Shown: one piece after another, positions 47,662 through 59,112 of the stretch
How positions within the stretch are numbered: position 1 is the stretch's first letter
Layout: each line of letters starts with the position of its first letter
Origin: Cyathus striatus
Taxonomy: Eukaryota; Basidiomycota; Agaricomycetes; Agaricales; Nidulariaceae
Direction: 5' to 3'
Length of the DNA: 64,000 nt
Assembly (NCBI GenBank): GCA_025738555.1
Contig: JAOVFP010000001.1
Coordinates: forward strand, 930,001 to 994,000
Position numbers and translations under genes: made by a program
Notes under the pieces: model-generated
The model's input: the letters and a program-made list of their open reading frames with translations, nothing else
Database searches by the model: none
What the model was told of the DNA's origin: nothing

Positions 47662-47984
47662 AGTTGTGGTTGGAGGTTGGGAAGAGAAAAAAATTGATTG
47701 CGTGAGCACTGAGTACTTAGTCGTGGACGCGGATTCACTGACTACGTAACGGTTGCCTGATTGGTATATATTCTATTACATACATATATTATAATACAAT
47801 AATTACTACATAGAACTCGATGTCTCAAGATCTCAAGCTTCAAGGTTTCAAAATTTCAAGACTCAAGGTGACTCAGTTGTCCATCGTTGACGTTGAATGA
47901 TTAATACCATCAGAGAACGAGTCCATACGATGATCACCCTAAAATTTTGTGACTGCAGAATTACTGCGCAAGTACTAAGCGTTA
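47662..47984. other. Intergenic, no gene seen
   Basis: Upstream of F3. About 140 bp near 47770-47880 is AT-rich with tandem TCAAG-like words (ctcaagatctcaagcttcaa). Confidence 0.4.
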
Positions 47985-48279
47985 AAGAAACAGCCAATAC
48001 AGTTATCCAAGCTTATGCCGACAATGTACCACCTGTACATCTGATTGAATAGGTGTATAAGAGGTTGGTTTCGAGGTTTTTTAATTCCAAGGAAACTATT
48101 GTTGTGAGTTTCTCCATTTTGCCTTGAGGGTGACTGCGAGTAGCTAACTTAACTTGTAGCCTGGCGATGCGAAAGTACTTCCTAACGTGTTTCGTGGTAT
48201 TTCTAAAGGATTGAGGCGTCTCGAGCATAATCCAGGCTCCGCAGTCACACTTGTCTTGGATCCAGCTGATACTGTGTAG
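47985..48279 (+). pseudogene. MDR oxidoreductase, 3' fragment (copy 3)
   Basis: Matches the last two exons of the MDR genes: ANTVIQAYADNVPPVHLIE, a TAG, then VYKRLVSRFFNSKETIV, a conserved intron and GDAKVLPNVFRGISKGLRRL..NPGSAVTLVLDPADTV to the stop. It is closer to copy 2 (31241) than to copy 1. The 5' three-quarters are missing. Confidence 0.85.
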
Positions 48280-48479
48280 TGCCGCCGTCATATCCGTTCA
48301 GCTAGTGAATTGTTGTGAATTGCAAATATATCTCTTGTTCGTCTTTGGCATTTACAAGTTATTATAAGTAAACAGGTGAGTGCAATTAACAATCGTGTTG
48401 GTGGTGAGGGGAAAGTAACGCAAGGAAAAAGTGAGTAGTTGGTAAGTAGGACGGAAAAAGAGGTTTTTCGGAATCACAG

Positions 48480-49855
48480 ACGCCGAGAACACATCCCCCC
48501 AAAGCGACATGCCTGAGATCACCAGCACCGCCGCACCATGCATCACTCACCGCGTTCCCAGAGGTCCCAATGGCGCACCTACTGCCTGAACAGCTGTGTC
48601 TGCATCCGTAACGCGGGGAGTATGGGGCATAGTACTGATTGCATCGAGGGATTCAGCAGGATGTGGTTGTGAGTAGGTCACGACTTGGCCTTCGGAGGTG
48701 TATATCTCCGGGATATCTTGGTTCTCGCCGTCGCAGGATACGAACGCGCCGTTTTGAGCGTGGTAGTGGTGAAGGGAAAGTAACGCGAGGAGGAAGTAGT
48801 TGGTGAGTAAGAAGCGTATGGAAAGGGAGGTTTTTCGAGATCACGTGGCCGTGTACCTGGTCTGTGGGACTAGAGTCCCGCTCGCCTTCTCAGTAGTCTT
48901 CAATGTTCACATACCACAACCAACTCACGGAAGGTACAACGTCGAGAACACAACGTCAGCGTCGTCGCGTCATTGTTCGTGCTCTCCGCATTCATGGCGG
49001 TCCCAATGGTGTTCCCACTAATGATAGTGATAGTCTTAACAGATGCCTCCCCGCCCATAACGCTGCCCGTAACAACGGACGAAAGCCCCGTAGCAGAGTT
49101 CGTAGGAGTGACATTTGCTGGATCACCGGTAGCCCCTGTCAACTCCTAGTAAATCTCCGCGCTGGTGTAGGTGACGCAGTTGCTTGTCATGGGAAAGCAG
49201 GTGGTGTGGGGCATAGTGCTCGTTCAGCGGGGGGTGGGCACGTCATGACTTGGTTTCTGGGGATGTATATGCCTGGTTCTCGCCTTCACAGGATACAAAA
49301 GCCACGTCTTGGGCGTTTTTGGAAACGTTGTAGGCGCAACCTATTCGGTCAAAGATGCCCCGGCAGTACCTATTGTCGTCGGAGTCGGAGGGGTCGCATG
49401 CATTGAGGCAGATTTGATTGCCACCCATGAAGCTTTGGTTACGTTAGTGCTGTTTCAGAAAGAGGACAGGAACAACGTACTTGTACCACTCGATGATAAG
49501 TGTATAGTCCTCTCCTCCATGGACCATGGCCCCAAGCATTGGAGTATGCCCTCACAGGCATACTCTGAGATCAAGCGGGTACCGGTCCCTAGCTTGGTGC
49601 ACCACACGACCATCTCGCTTTCATGGTTGCCTACTACCATGTCTAGTTCAAGCGGGCCCAGAGGCAGAAGTCTAGTCACAACGAGAGGAGGGTTAGCGTA
49701 ACAGTAGAAGAGAAGGAGTGGGAGTGTACCTTCGATGGAGTTTATGAAAGAGGTGTTGCATCGAGATTCTTGGCTTTCGGTGGTGGAGTTGCAGAGGTTG
49801 TAGTCACATTGAGCGCTACGATGAAGGTGGTATGGGCGTCAGCTTGATAGGACTG
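48480..49855 (-). pseudogene. Secreted glycoprotein-like gene, decayed copy 8 (with an extra fragment)
   Basis: A short C-terminal fragment (48480-48770) precedes a longer copy: HESEMVVWCTKLGTGTRLI (about 49620), NQICLNACDPSDSDDNRYC, FDRIGCAYNVSKNAQDVAFV and CEGENQAYTS (49243-49428), VTPTNSATGLSSVV (about 49090) and the tail. Frames shift between the parts and there is no intact signal exon. Confidence 0.65.
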
Positions 49856-51074
49856 GCCGATGTATCCTTAGCGAATTCTATGTGCACCGACTACAGCCAA
49901 CACGATCCGAGCAGAGGCCATCAGAAATCGTCAGCGTGGTCGACATCGCTTGACACACCTACACTCCGCACTCTCAACTGCATCATTCGAGCCTCGTTCG
50001 CCTTCTCAGTAGCAATCACGAAAGGAACAACGCTGAGAACACAACATCAACGCCATTGTGTCATTGCTTGTGCTCTCCGCGCTCTCAGCAGTCCCAATAG
50101 CGTTCCCCGGCCACCTCCCTACCCATAACACTCCCCATAACAGCGGATAGGCGTGACCTTTGCCGGATAAGCGGTATCCCCCGTCAACAAGGGGTAAATC
50201 TCGGTACTGGTTACTTGTCGCAGGAAAGTGGGCGTTGTAGAATTCAATGGACTGGGGGTAAGTCATAATTTGGCCTTCGTAAGTGTATATCCCTAGGAAA
50301 TCTTGGTTCTCAGTGCTTGCCGTTGTAGGATACAAATACACTGTTTGAGCGTTGTCGGGGACGGTGTAGGCGCAGCCTATTCGGTCGAAGATGCGCTGGC
50401 AGTACCTATCGTCGTCGGAGTCGGAAGGGTCGCATGCTTTAAGGTAGATTTGGTTGCCGCCGATGAGGCTTTGATTACATTAGTGGATAGTTTCAGAAAG
50501 AGAACAATAAAGACGCACTTGTGCAACTCAACCTCAAGCGTATAAGTCCTCTCCTCCAAGGCCCCAAGCATTGGGGACGCCTGTGAGTGCACCCCCTGGT
50601 ATCAAGCGAGTACCGTGCCCTGGCTTGGTGCACCAGGAGACCATCTCTCCTTCGTAGTTGTTTATTATCATATTGGGTTCAGGTGGGCCCAAGAGGCAGG
50701 AGTCTAGTCACAACGAGACAAAGAGGAAGGGAAGCGTTAGTGTAACGGTAGAAGACAAGGGGTTGGAGGTGTACCGTCGATGGAGTTCACGAATGAGGTT
50801 TGGTACTGAGACTCTTGCTTTTTATGATGAAGTTGCAGAGGTTGTAGTAGCATTGGCTGTCACGATGAGTGTGGTGTCGGCATCAGCTTGATAGGGCTGG
50901 TTGATGTATTATTAGTTAACTCTCTGCATAAGCTATAAGAAAAATGACACCTGTAGGCCAGCTGAAGCGTTTGCCAACAAACGGAGTAACAGGAAATGTC
51001 GCCAGCTGCGCAGAAACAGAGGCTATCGAGAGCGTAGCGAGTGCCATGAGGACAGATAGAGCGGCAGTGGCCAT
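49856..51074 (-). pseudogene. Secreted glycoprotein-like gene, decayed copy 9, with signal peptide
   Basis: Exon 1 is intact: MATAALSVLMALATLSIASV then SAQLATFPVTPFVGKRFSW (51074-50965), a secretion signal and mature N-terminus. The intron is followed by PYQADADTTLIV. In the next stretch (about 50800) a base is missing relative to other copies (NLCN then frameshift where others have STTENQES). The middle (about 50380-50600) and tail (about 50060-50300) are degenerate. Confidence 0.68.
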
Positions 51075-51986
51075 GTTTAGTCTATTATTGGCGATAGTTT
51101 GAAGTGCGTGAAGCATAGCCCAGCAGAATGGAAAGGGCGACTGGGGAAAATGTTGAGACGAGAGCTGAGTTCGTTGGCAACGACGGCCCCCTATCCATTA
51201 TAGCAGCCCCTTGAAATTTTGCAGGCTCATCCGATATAAGAGGCTTGCAGTTTCCTTGGTAAAGTTCTCCTCAACATATCTACGAGACCTTGATATGTAT
51301 CATCAGTGTACAGCGAGTGTAAAAAACCTATTATGCAGTTCACACTATCAGGCTGTTACTTGTCAACTCGTTAACAAAGTAAATCAAGAACTCACCGCTC
51401 CTTCTTCCATGTCTACTTGGCAACAATAAATCCTCCCACGACGTCGAGAACGATGAGCAACAGGTTTGTCCGAAAAGCCATGATGAGAGCTCGGCGTTGA
51501 GGTGATCCTTGCGCAATCCTTGCGAGTCTTGGCAGGTCTTGGCCCTCGGTGAACTCTTGGTTTGCGCACAGACCAGTGACACTGTTACATACATGGTCAC
51601 GTGCTACTGGCGCGTACAACGACCGAATTTGGACCGAATACTCCGAATACATCTTCCAAAGTTCAAACATATTTATTGCTTTCATTTCTCAAAAACTTGA
51701 TAGTCGGAAAGGCCAGCCACAAGTCTTTGAAGTTCTATTCTATATTTTCTTTCGTTCTTCGTTCACCGGCACACCGTCGACTATTGTACCCAAATACTTA
51801 ATATCAATTTAGACTTCGTGCAAACATTTTTATACAGCCCAAGGCACATTGATCTGCACGCAATTTGTAAAATTGTATGTAACAGTCACCCGAGGATACC
51901 GTTATCTACGTAATTTGCAGATCTGTGACATGTCGTCGACCTCACGCAATCGAAATTTTGTGTTTTGCTAACTTTCACCCTCAACT
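51075..51986. other. Shared intergenic block before F4
   Basis: 51290-51600 repeats the block at 35790-36060 and 44890-45120 (cgtcgagaacgatgagca..). The rest is unique AT-rich DNA without genes. Probably promoter DNA shared by a glycoprotein gene and the F-box gene. Confidence 0.55.
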
Positions 51987-52857
51987 ATGGTCACCTCCCA
52001 ACATAACTCGACTCAGGCTAAGAATACTGAAGTTCTAATGTAAGTGACGAGATACAACAGTATTCCATTGATTCATCACCTCTAGTAGTGCACCCCGCGA
52101 CAAATGCATCTCCTGCGGCCACGACAGCGGTCCGAAATTCATACTCACCAACCTCAGAGATTCCTCGGATGCTCTTCGAAACAACATCGTCCCATATGGC
52201 TTAGAACACGTATCGAGGGAATTGGAAGTCGAAAACGCCGAGTCAGAGATTGACCAACTTGGCGAGGAGATCGTCGGTCTTAGACGTAAAATTGATTCGC
52301 TCAGGAAGAGGCGCATTGCACTCCAAAAATTTACTACGCAAGAAAAGAGTCTTTTGGCGCCCGTCAGGAAGTTACCTCAAGACGTTCTACAACATCTATT
52401 CCTTGAGTGCCAGTGGCATATCGAGGAAGATGATCCAGGATACATCTCAGTTTGCAACCCACGTGCATTCGTTCGAGTTATTACCCAGGTTTGCGCTCAT
52501 TGGCGCTCAGTGACACTCGCTTATCCTGTACTCTGGTCGCGCATTTCCATCAATAACGATAAATGGTACTCGTACATGGATTATGACGACATCGCGGGGC
52601 CTTTTGTTGAGAAATGCATTGCGCTTTCACGCGAGGCACCACTGCATATTGATATTTTGCAGGGATGCCCTCGGAGTCTATTCGCAGATCACTGTGTACA
52701 AGCTATCGTGAGCGCTGCTCATCGATGGAAGGTGGTTATAGTGGGCGATGGCGACCTTTGTGATACCATTATGACTCAAATTCCAGCACATGTGACATTC
52801 TCTTTGTTGAAAGACTTGCGTATACGCCATATTCAACCAGTTCGCCTTAACCCATCA

Positions 52858-54621
52858 CATCAGCAAGGCACGTGGATCTTTCGCATGTCTTTGTCTTTAC
52901 AGCGCGAGTTTTACTTTTTCGTCTTTGGATTTGAACGTCTTTGGCAGTATTTAACCTGTCTTTGTGGGATTTACTGTCTTTCATTTTATTAGTATGCTTT
53001 GGTCAATGGTGTTAGATATATGTTAGAAGGTTAAAGTATACAATTTGATGGTAACAAACTATGTAGTATTAGAATGTCCAGTCGAAGTCCTCAATCTGCT
53101 TCAATACAACAATAAGCATTGGTAGCTGGCACTTCTCTGAGTCTCGTTCTCGATACATATTCTTACAGGAATCTACGTATGTTGCATTAACCATGAGATT
53201 TCTATATTAATGTGTGGAGTGCAGCACGTACCGTCTCGACTCTCGACGTAGTTTCGAAAAAGTTCTTCAAAGTTCGCATTTTTTCTTTTTTATGCACGTA
53301 TTGTATTATTTTATCTGTAACGAGTCTCGAGAAGTAGGGATGTAAAGTCTTCTACAACACCGTGGAATCGTAGAATCGTTAGCATGTATGTATGTATGTA
53401 TGTATGTCACAAATGTGATCACTGAAAATGGAGGGCTCAGGGAGGGGTATACACTAGTGCATTGTTGTTTTACATCGTTCCGTGTTTATTTCTGTACTTA
53501 GTCTTACAGTGCTCCCCAGATCACTGGCACCAGCAGCTTGAGCTTTGATCGATTGATCAGCAATTGGCTAGGCGAAGTCGAGTCTCAGTAGTGCACGGTA
53601 GGACTCGATCGAGCATTGGTCGAGTACCAAGTCGAGACTCGAGAGTCCAGACGACATTATTTGAAGCTCCGCTCTAATGAATTCTCGGATCCAACTGTTG
53701 AGCGCTGAATGTCCTTCGTCGCCTTTCTTCCTCCCCTCGCCCCGCTTCACCCATGGATGTCCTTCAAAGTATTGCATCAACGGCTTTCCCCTTCGTTCAT
53801 TTTCAACGTTCAAGCTCTTATCATGTCTGGCTCTTGTCTGGCTGCTTCTGTGCTCGTCTCTGTCGCAACAAGCTGCCGCTTCATTTGACTGTTCCCTAAC
53901 TCTGCAGTGGTATCTGATGGGCTTCTTTCTTGTTCGTCTTGGCTGTCTCAGTGTGAATTCTGTATGTTGTCTGTTACATCCCTCTCAGTGTATGCCTCCG
54001 ATGTCATGCTGTGTTGTTGTCGTTCAGGTCACTCCTTTCTATAGATCACACCTTCTCGTTAATATCCTTATCCAGATGTCGGCTTTCAATATGGGTGCTT
54101 CTTGTAGTAAGGATTGGAAGACTGAGCCTATGAGATATGGAAGAAATGGTATGTGTTTAACATTTATTTTAAGAGGTGCACCAGACTTCAGAGTTGTACA
54201 TTTAGGACAGGTGATTTAAACAACATTTGGACTAGTTTTGAGTATGTTTCAAGGTTATGTGAGAGTGGTCGTCGTGTGGGAAGTGAAGTGAAGTTAATAT
54301 TTCACTGTTTGTAACCTACATAGTGTTTTTTAGATGTAGCACCCCACAATAATATGTTTTATTCCTCTGTATTTTGTACGAGAGAGAGCTATATGTATAT
54401 GATCTAAGAAGAGAACATTGAAAAGTGCTGACGTCTTTCACAGTATTTGGAAAGACAGAAATACCCTAAAAGACATACCTGCTGCTTTTAAAGAAAATCG
54501 ACATAGCATTGCAAAGACATCAATGTCTTTGTACTTTAGTGTCTATATGAGTATTTTACGTCTTTTTTGTATTTCGAAAGACATTTAAAGACGCCTTAAA
54601 GTTCCACAGGTTTTCCTGATG
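52858..54621. mobile_element. Non-autonomous TIR DNA transposon in F4, 1764 bp
   Basis: Ends CATCAGCAAGGCACGTGGAT.. and its imperfect complement ..GTTCCACAGGTTTTCCTGATG share a pattern CATCAGSAARRC.YGTGGAWCTTT. CA flanks both sides (52856-52857, 54622-54623). Both ends are rich in AAAGAC/GTCTTT words. The interior holds a microsatellite, a cluster of GTCGAG/CTCGAC words (about 53570-53650) and a 180-aa open frame (53677-54219) that I do not recognise. Confidence 0.8.
53384..53407 (+). repeat. (ATGT)n microsatellite
   Basis: Six tandem ATGT units within the transposon in F4. Confidence 0.9.
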
Positions 54622-55595
54622 CACCGGTATTGACACACTTAACTTCGTGGGATGCAAATTCTATGATCTCGCTTCAGGAAGCTCCATCACTGTCTTATTT
54701 ACATACGCATTATTTCCCACATCCCGAGACATTTTTCGAAGTCAATTTTCCCTGGAATCAAATTACTCATTTAAGAACTTATCTGGGCGGAACCACCTTC
54801 TCCCAAGAACAACTTTCCACAATACCTCAAATGATGCCCAACCTTACGTCATTTGAAATTATTGTCGGAGAGACGACTCCGATGACAAGATGTATAACAC
54901 TTTCGCAGCTGCGGATATTGAGGATACGTGGCAAACACTTGTTGGATGTCTTCAAGACGCCCAGTCTTACAGAATTATACCTCATCGTTAAAGTTGATCC
55001 ACAAAGTATTATGCAATTCCTAGAGCGGTCAGATTGTGATCTGGTGAATCTGTCGCTTCACCGTGCATGCTTGGCGGAAAATTGGAACAATAAACGTCTG
55101 AGAAGCTTGAGAGAGCTTTGTCTAAGCCAACCGGCCTCTATTGATCAAGATATTCTCTGGCTTACAAGAAGCAACCGTACCTCTGGTCAGCATACTACAG
55201 GTGTATGTGAAGCGAATTTTTCTTTACTTCCAGGGTTGGAGATACTCAAAATAAAAGCTATACCACCTGAATCCCAGAAGGTTTTAAAGGATCTTATTGC
55301 TATGCTGATATCACGCGTTCCACCGATTCAAGAACTTGCAAATACGGTTGACACTGATACCAAATCAAGTGTTTCCTATCTGAAATCAGTTTCTATTGGT
55401 TTCCGATGGAAACTAAACCGGAACGACAAGAATTTATTGATGAGATTTATTCATTCTGATATGGTCAGTAAATCCGGAGTACAGATCTCAATAAATCATA
55501 TGGTTTCCGAATATGTTTCCAAGTATATTGTATGGGATGGCGTTGAATGCAACTGTATTTCTGATGAAGAAGATAGAGACTCTAACGAGATTTAA

Positions 55596-55947
55596 TACGA
55601 AGAGGGCGACGAGGAGGAGGTGAAGGGTGAAAGCAAAGAGGATGAAGAAGAGACGAAGGTGATAGAGAAGACAGCGATGGTGACGAGGAGGAATACGGAA
55701 AGGGTTTTTCAGACGAGTGGGAGTGATAAACAAGAAATCCGAAGTACTACAGTGTTGGTCCGCTCCTTGGTACACCTGATTGAAATTGGCATGTATAGCT
55801 TCACCTAAAGTGTTTCTGTTAAATCTAAGTACATATTCATGATAAAAGGTATATTGAGAGTAATTAAACCAGGTTTTGTGGTGGTTCTATAAGTAGCTAT
55901 GTAAATACGACATAGATTAAAGGAGGGGATGGTTTTCAGGCAAAATT
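55596..55947. other. F4 3' region, former acidic-tail sequence
   Basis: 55596-55720 still encodes Glu/Asp-rich sequence in shifted frames, then non-coding DNA. Confidence 0.5.
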
Positions 55948-56418
55948 CACTCCTTGAAACAGTTCAGTCACAGGTGTTACTCGCCCGTCAGAGATGATTT
56001 GGCAGAGACAGCGTGACAGGGATCAACAAAATATGATGGAAGGCCTGTCACACAGACACACATTCTTGCGCACATTTTGTTGTTAAATTTTTTATGCCAC
56101 AATATGCTGCTCAATGAGCATAAAATTTCGTATACATATTCCACCTTTGGGTGCCATTATGCTAATATTTATTTGGAGATGAAAACTTAATGTAGTAACA
56201 AACTAATTGGCAGCAACAATTGTCTCAAATCAGACATAGCCACTGATTCTGCATCATTCATTCAACATCTCAACATCCCTTTCACAGAAATATTTCAGAT
56301 TTATTTTCTGAGGAGTTCACACATATTAAAGCACATATGTAAAATATGGCGATGATTGAACAACTGAGGAAGGCAGGAGGGCGGGGTGTTCCAAGGAGTG
56401 ATACTGTTTCAAGGAGTG
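55948..56418. repeat. Inverted repeat pair, possible small MITE
   Basis: CACTCCTTGAAACAGT at 55948-55963 is perfectly inverted at 56403-56418, with a weaker second inverted copy just inside (ccaaggagtgatactg). I cannot see a convincing target duplication, so this may be a MITE with eroded flanks or a chance pair. Confidence 0.4.
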
Positions 56419-56829
56419 GACCAACACTGTACATCTTGTGAATATTTACTGTCAGTTTTATCATTGACGGACTTGATTCTGAAATGTTGTCACCCTCTGC
56501 AAACCCCAGGCTTTTAGACTCTGAGTGCGTCTGACAATTGGCGTCGAATTCACATTTCTTCAATAGAAGTCCATTTCATCAATTACCACTGCTAAACTAT
56601 CACTACCATTGTTTAGGTTGCTTTCGACATACCAACCGCAACTGACCATTATTACAACTTAACCGAATATAATTGGATTTTCTCACCTTTATATAAAGCA
56701 AGAATGAAACCTGTTCTAACTTTGAAAGTGCTCGTGATAGACGCTCACTGTCCTTATATTAAAGCCCACGGCTACACCCGTCATCGATTTCTCTCCTCTT
56801 ATCAGCCTTCTTAACAATCACGAAAAGCC
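56419..56829. other. Intergenic, F5 promoter region
   Basis: No gene. A TATATAAAG sequence near 56691-56699 lies about 135 bp before the F5 ATG and could be its TATA element if the leader is long. Confidence 0.4.
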
Positions 56830-58728
56830 ATGGATATATCTACGAACGACTGGCCCGGCACACAGGTTGATTGTATCGTGTAAGTAAAGCTACTGTATTT
56901 TGAGTTGATTTTTCAACCGTACGCTAGCGCTCCCCATGAGATATGTGGGTCCTGCGGCCACAACAGCCTGAGTAGTCCCACGTTCTTGATCACAAACCTC
57001 AAAGGCCCCTCAGAGACTCATAGAACCAACGATATGTCTTCCAGGTTAGAGCGTGAATCAAAGAAATTGGAAATCAATGACGCCGAGTCAGAAATTGACC
57101 GACTGGATATGGAGATTGTCCGCCTCCAACAAGTACTCGCTTCACTCAAGCAACGGCGGGATAAGCTACAACAATTCTGCGCTCAAGAGTGGAGCCTCCT
57201 TGAACCTATCAGAAAGCTCCCTCAGGATGTTCTACAATACCTATTCGTTGTGTGCCAGAGGCACCTGGAGCACGAAGACGGGGGCATGTTTGATATCTGC
57301 AATCCCAATGCATTTATTCGAATCATAACCCAGATCTGTGCATATTGGCAATCATTAGCATATTCATGCCCTGAGCTCTGGTCCCGAATTTCCATAAGCC
57401 ATATTAGAGACGCAGAACCCAAGAAAATTACTATGGTGGCATCTTTTCTGGAGAGGTGCATTTTACTGTCAGGTGAAACAACACTGCATCTTTTTATGTC
57501 AAGTACATGCACTCCGCATATCATTGGAGATCATTGTATACAAGCCATTGCGAGGTGCGCTAATCGCTGGGAAGTGATTAGTATTCGGAACGGGAATACA
57601 TTCGACGCTATAATGGCTCATATTCCATTACATGTTATATTTGTTCATTTAAAAGACCTATCTTTATGGGGTCTTCGTTGCCCTATTCAGCTCTGCGTGA
57701 CTCCAACGCTGACTCGCTTAAGTATTGGTGGTTCAAGGGATCCAGGTGTCACCGTCTCCATTCAGTCAGCTCTGTTGCTGTTCCAATCCTACACATACGG
57801 CCTCACACATCCCAAGGCTTTTTTCATCAACTATCCTTGGACCCAAATCACCCATTTTGAATCTCATAGCAACGAGTTTTCTCCAGAGGAGCTTTCTGAA
57901 ATACTTCAAGCCATGCCCAACCTTTCATGGTTCACGATATATGGGAGGTCTAATATCTCTAAATGTATAACACTCCCCCAGCTGCAAACATTGGCGGTAG
58001 AGTGCCCGTGGTGGAATGATACTGGAGCAGATTCACTTGACATCCTCAGAGCTCCCAATCTGAAATCATTATACCTAGATGCGAAGGCCGAAACATCAAC
58101 CATTGTGCAATTCCTTGAACTATCAGATTGTTCACTGAAGAACTTAAGGCTTTACCAAAAATCAAGTTTGGAAGACAGATGGAATGTTAAGCAGCTAAAC
58201 AGCTTGAAAGTGCTGTCTTTAAACCAACCAGACTTTATCAGTCAAGATCTACACTGGTTAACGAGAATGAACACTACTTCCTCTGACCAACAACTGCCTT
58301 TAAGGTTAGAAGCATATAGGTCTGTGCTTCCAGAACTGGAAACACTAGATATTCTTTATATTTCGTGTAAAGGGAATGTGGTAGTCGAACTTATCACCAT
58401 GTTAGAATCACGCCTTCCACCTATTCAGGAACCAGACACTGAAATGCATTTCATTGATAGTGCATGCTATCTGAAATCAGTGACTATTATTTTTGAAGGG
58501 AGATTGAACTCGGCCCAGGAGAATGCACTGAGATGTTTTATTCGCTCCGATTTGGTAGTTCAATCTGGAGTACAGATTACAATAAATCATGGCAAACATA
58601 GAGAACCAGAATGTTATGCTATGCCATCTGACCAATATTCCAAAGATATCATACGGAACAGTGTAGAATATTTCGAAGGCAGTGATTGGCCTTTTGCCGA
58701 TGATGAGCACACATTTGAGGATAGGTAG
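56830..58728 (+). CDS. F-box-like coiled-coil protein F5, intact
   Basis: Exons 56830-56879 and 56928-58728 give 616 aa. Same order as F1: an N-terminal CGSCG motif (APHEICGSCGHNS), a coiled coil (KLEINDAESEIDRLDMEIVR..), the F-box-like domain PIRKLPQDVLQYLFVVCQ to CPELWSRI, and the leucine-rich body. The C-terminus is shorter and lacks the long acidic tail (ends DWPFADDEHTFEDR). It is the most diverged of the five members and lies outside the repeated MDR/glycoprotein block, so it may be the older locus. Confidence 0.88.
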
Positions 58729-59112
58729 TTTACCTTAAAAGAATTGGGGTGAACGGAGGTCTTCCAGTGATCTGATATGTTTAAATATGATACTGCTCTT
58801 TTCTTACAATTTCTTTCCTGTATATATACACCCTCTTATATTCACGTGGTCTAATTTGAGACCAGTTAAAATGTGCTTGGTATTTGAAGCTCCTTAAGCA
58901 TCTGTAATTATAATATTATAAGGATGTAGATGGGTTCGGACTTGAGGAAACCTTACTTTCTCTTAGACTACGGGCTTTAATGAAGGAGGGTGAATTCAGG
59001 ACTCTTATTAAACCATTCCGACAACCTTTCTGTTGTAATTTTCTGGGACTTCAGAGCCAAGGGCTTTGTGAGCCTGTTTTGTAACGAATGTTAGATAACA
59101 TGAGGTGTGGAA
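58729..59112. other. Intergenic, no gene seen
   Basis: Convergent 3' ends of F5 and the DUF6534-like gene; no other signal. Confidence 0.45.

Larger units (their letters stand above)
51987..55595 (+). pseudogene. F-box-like coiled-coil gene F4, interrupted by a transposon
   Basis: Exon 1 is 51987-52039 and exon 2 begins just before 52090 (APRDKCISCGHDSGPKF.., coiled coil, VRKLPQDVLQHLFLECQ F-box). The frame is open to 52857, is then interrupted by a 1764-bp TIR element, and continues at 54624 (PVLTHLTSWDANSMISLQ..) to a stop at 55595. Without the element and one CA the frame is continuous and reads LNPS-PVLTHL as in F1. The acidic tail is truncated: GAG-ATT-TAA stands where F1 has GAG-ACT-GAA. 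Confidence 0.85.

Noticed and set aside
53677..54219. Transposase gene in the F4 element
   Set aside because: The frame has no DDE/RNase H features or zinc-finger motifs that I can see, so I did not annotate it as a gene.
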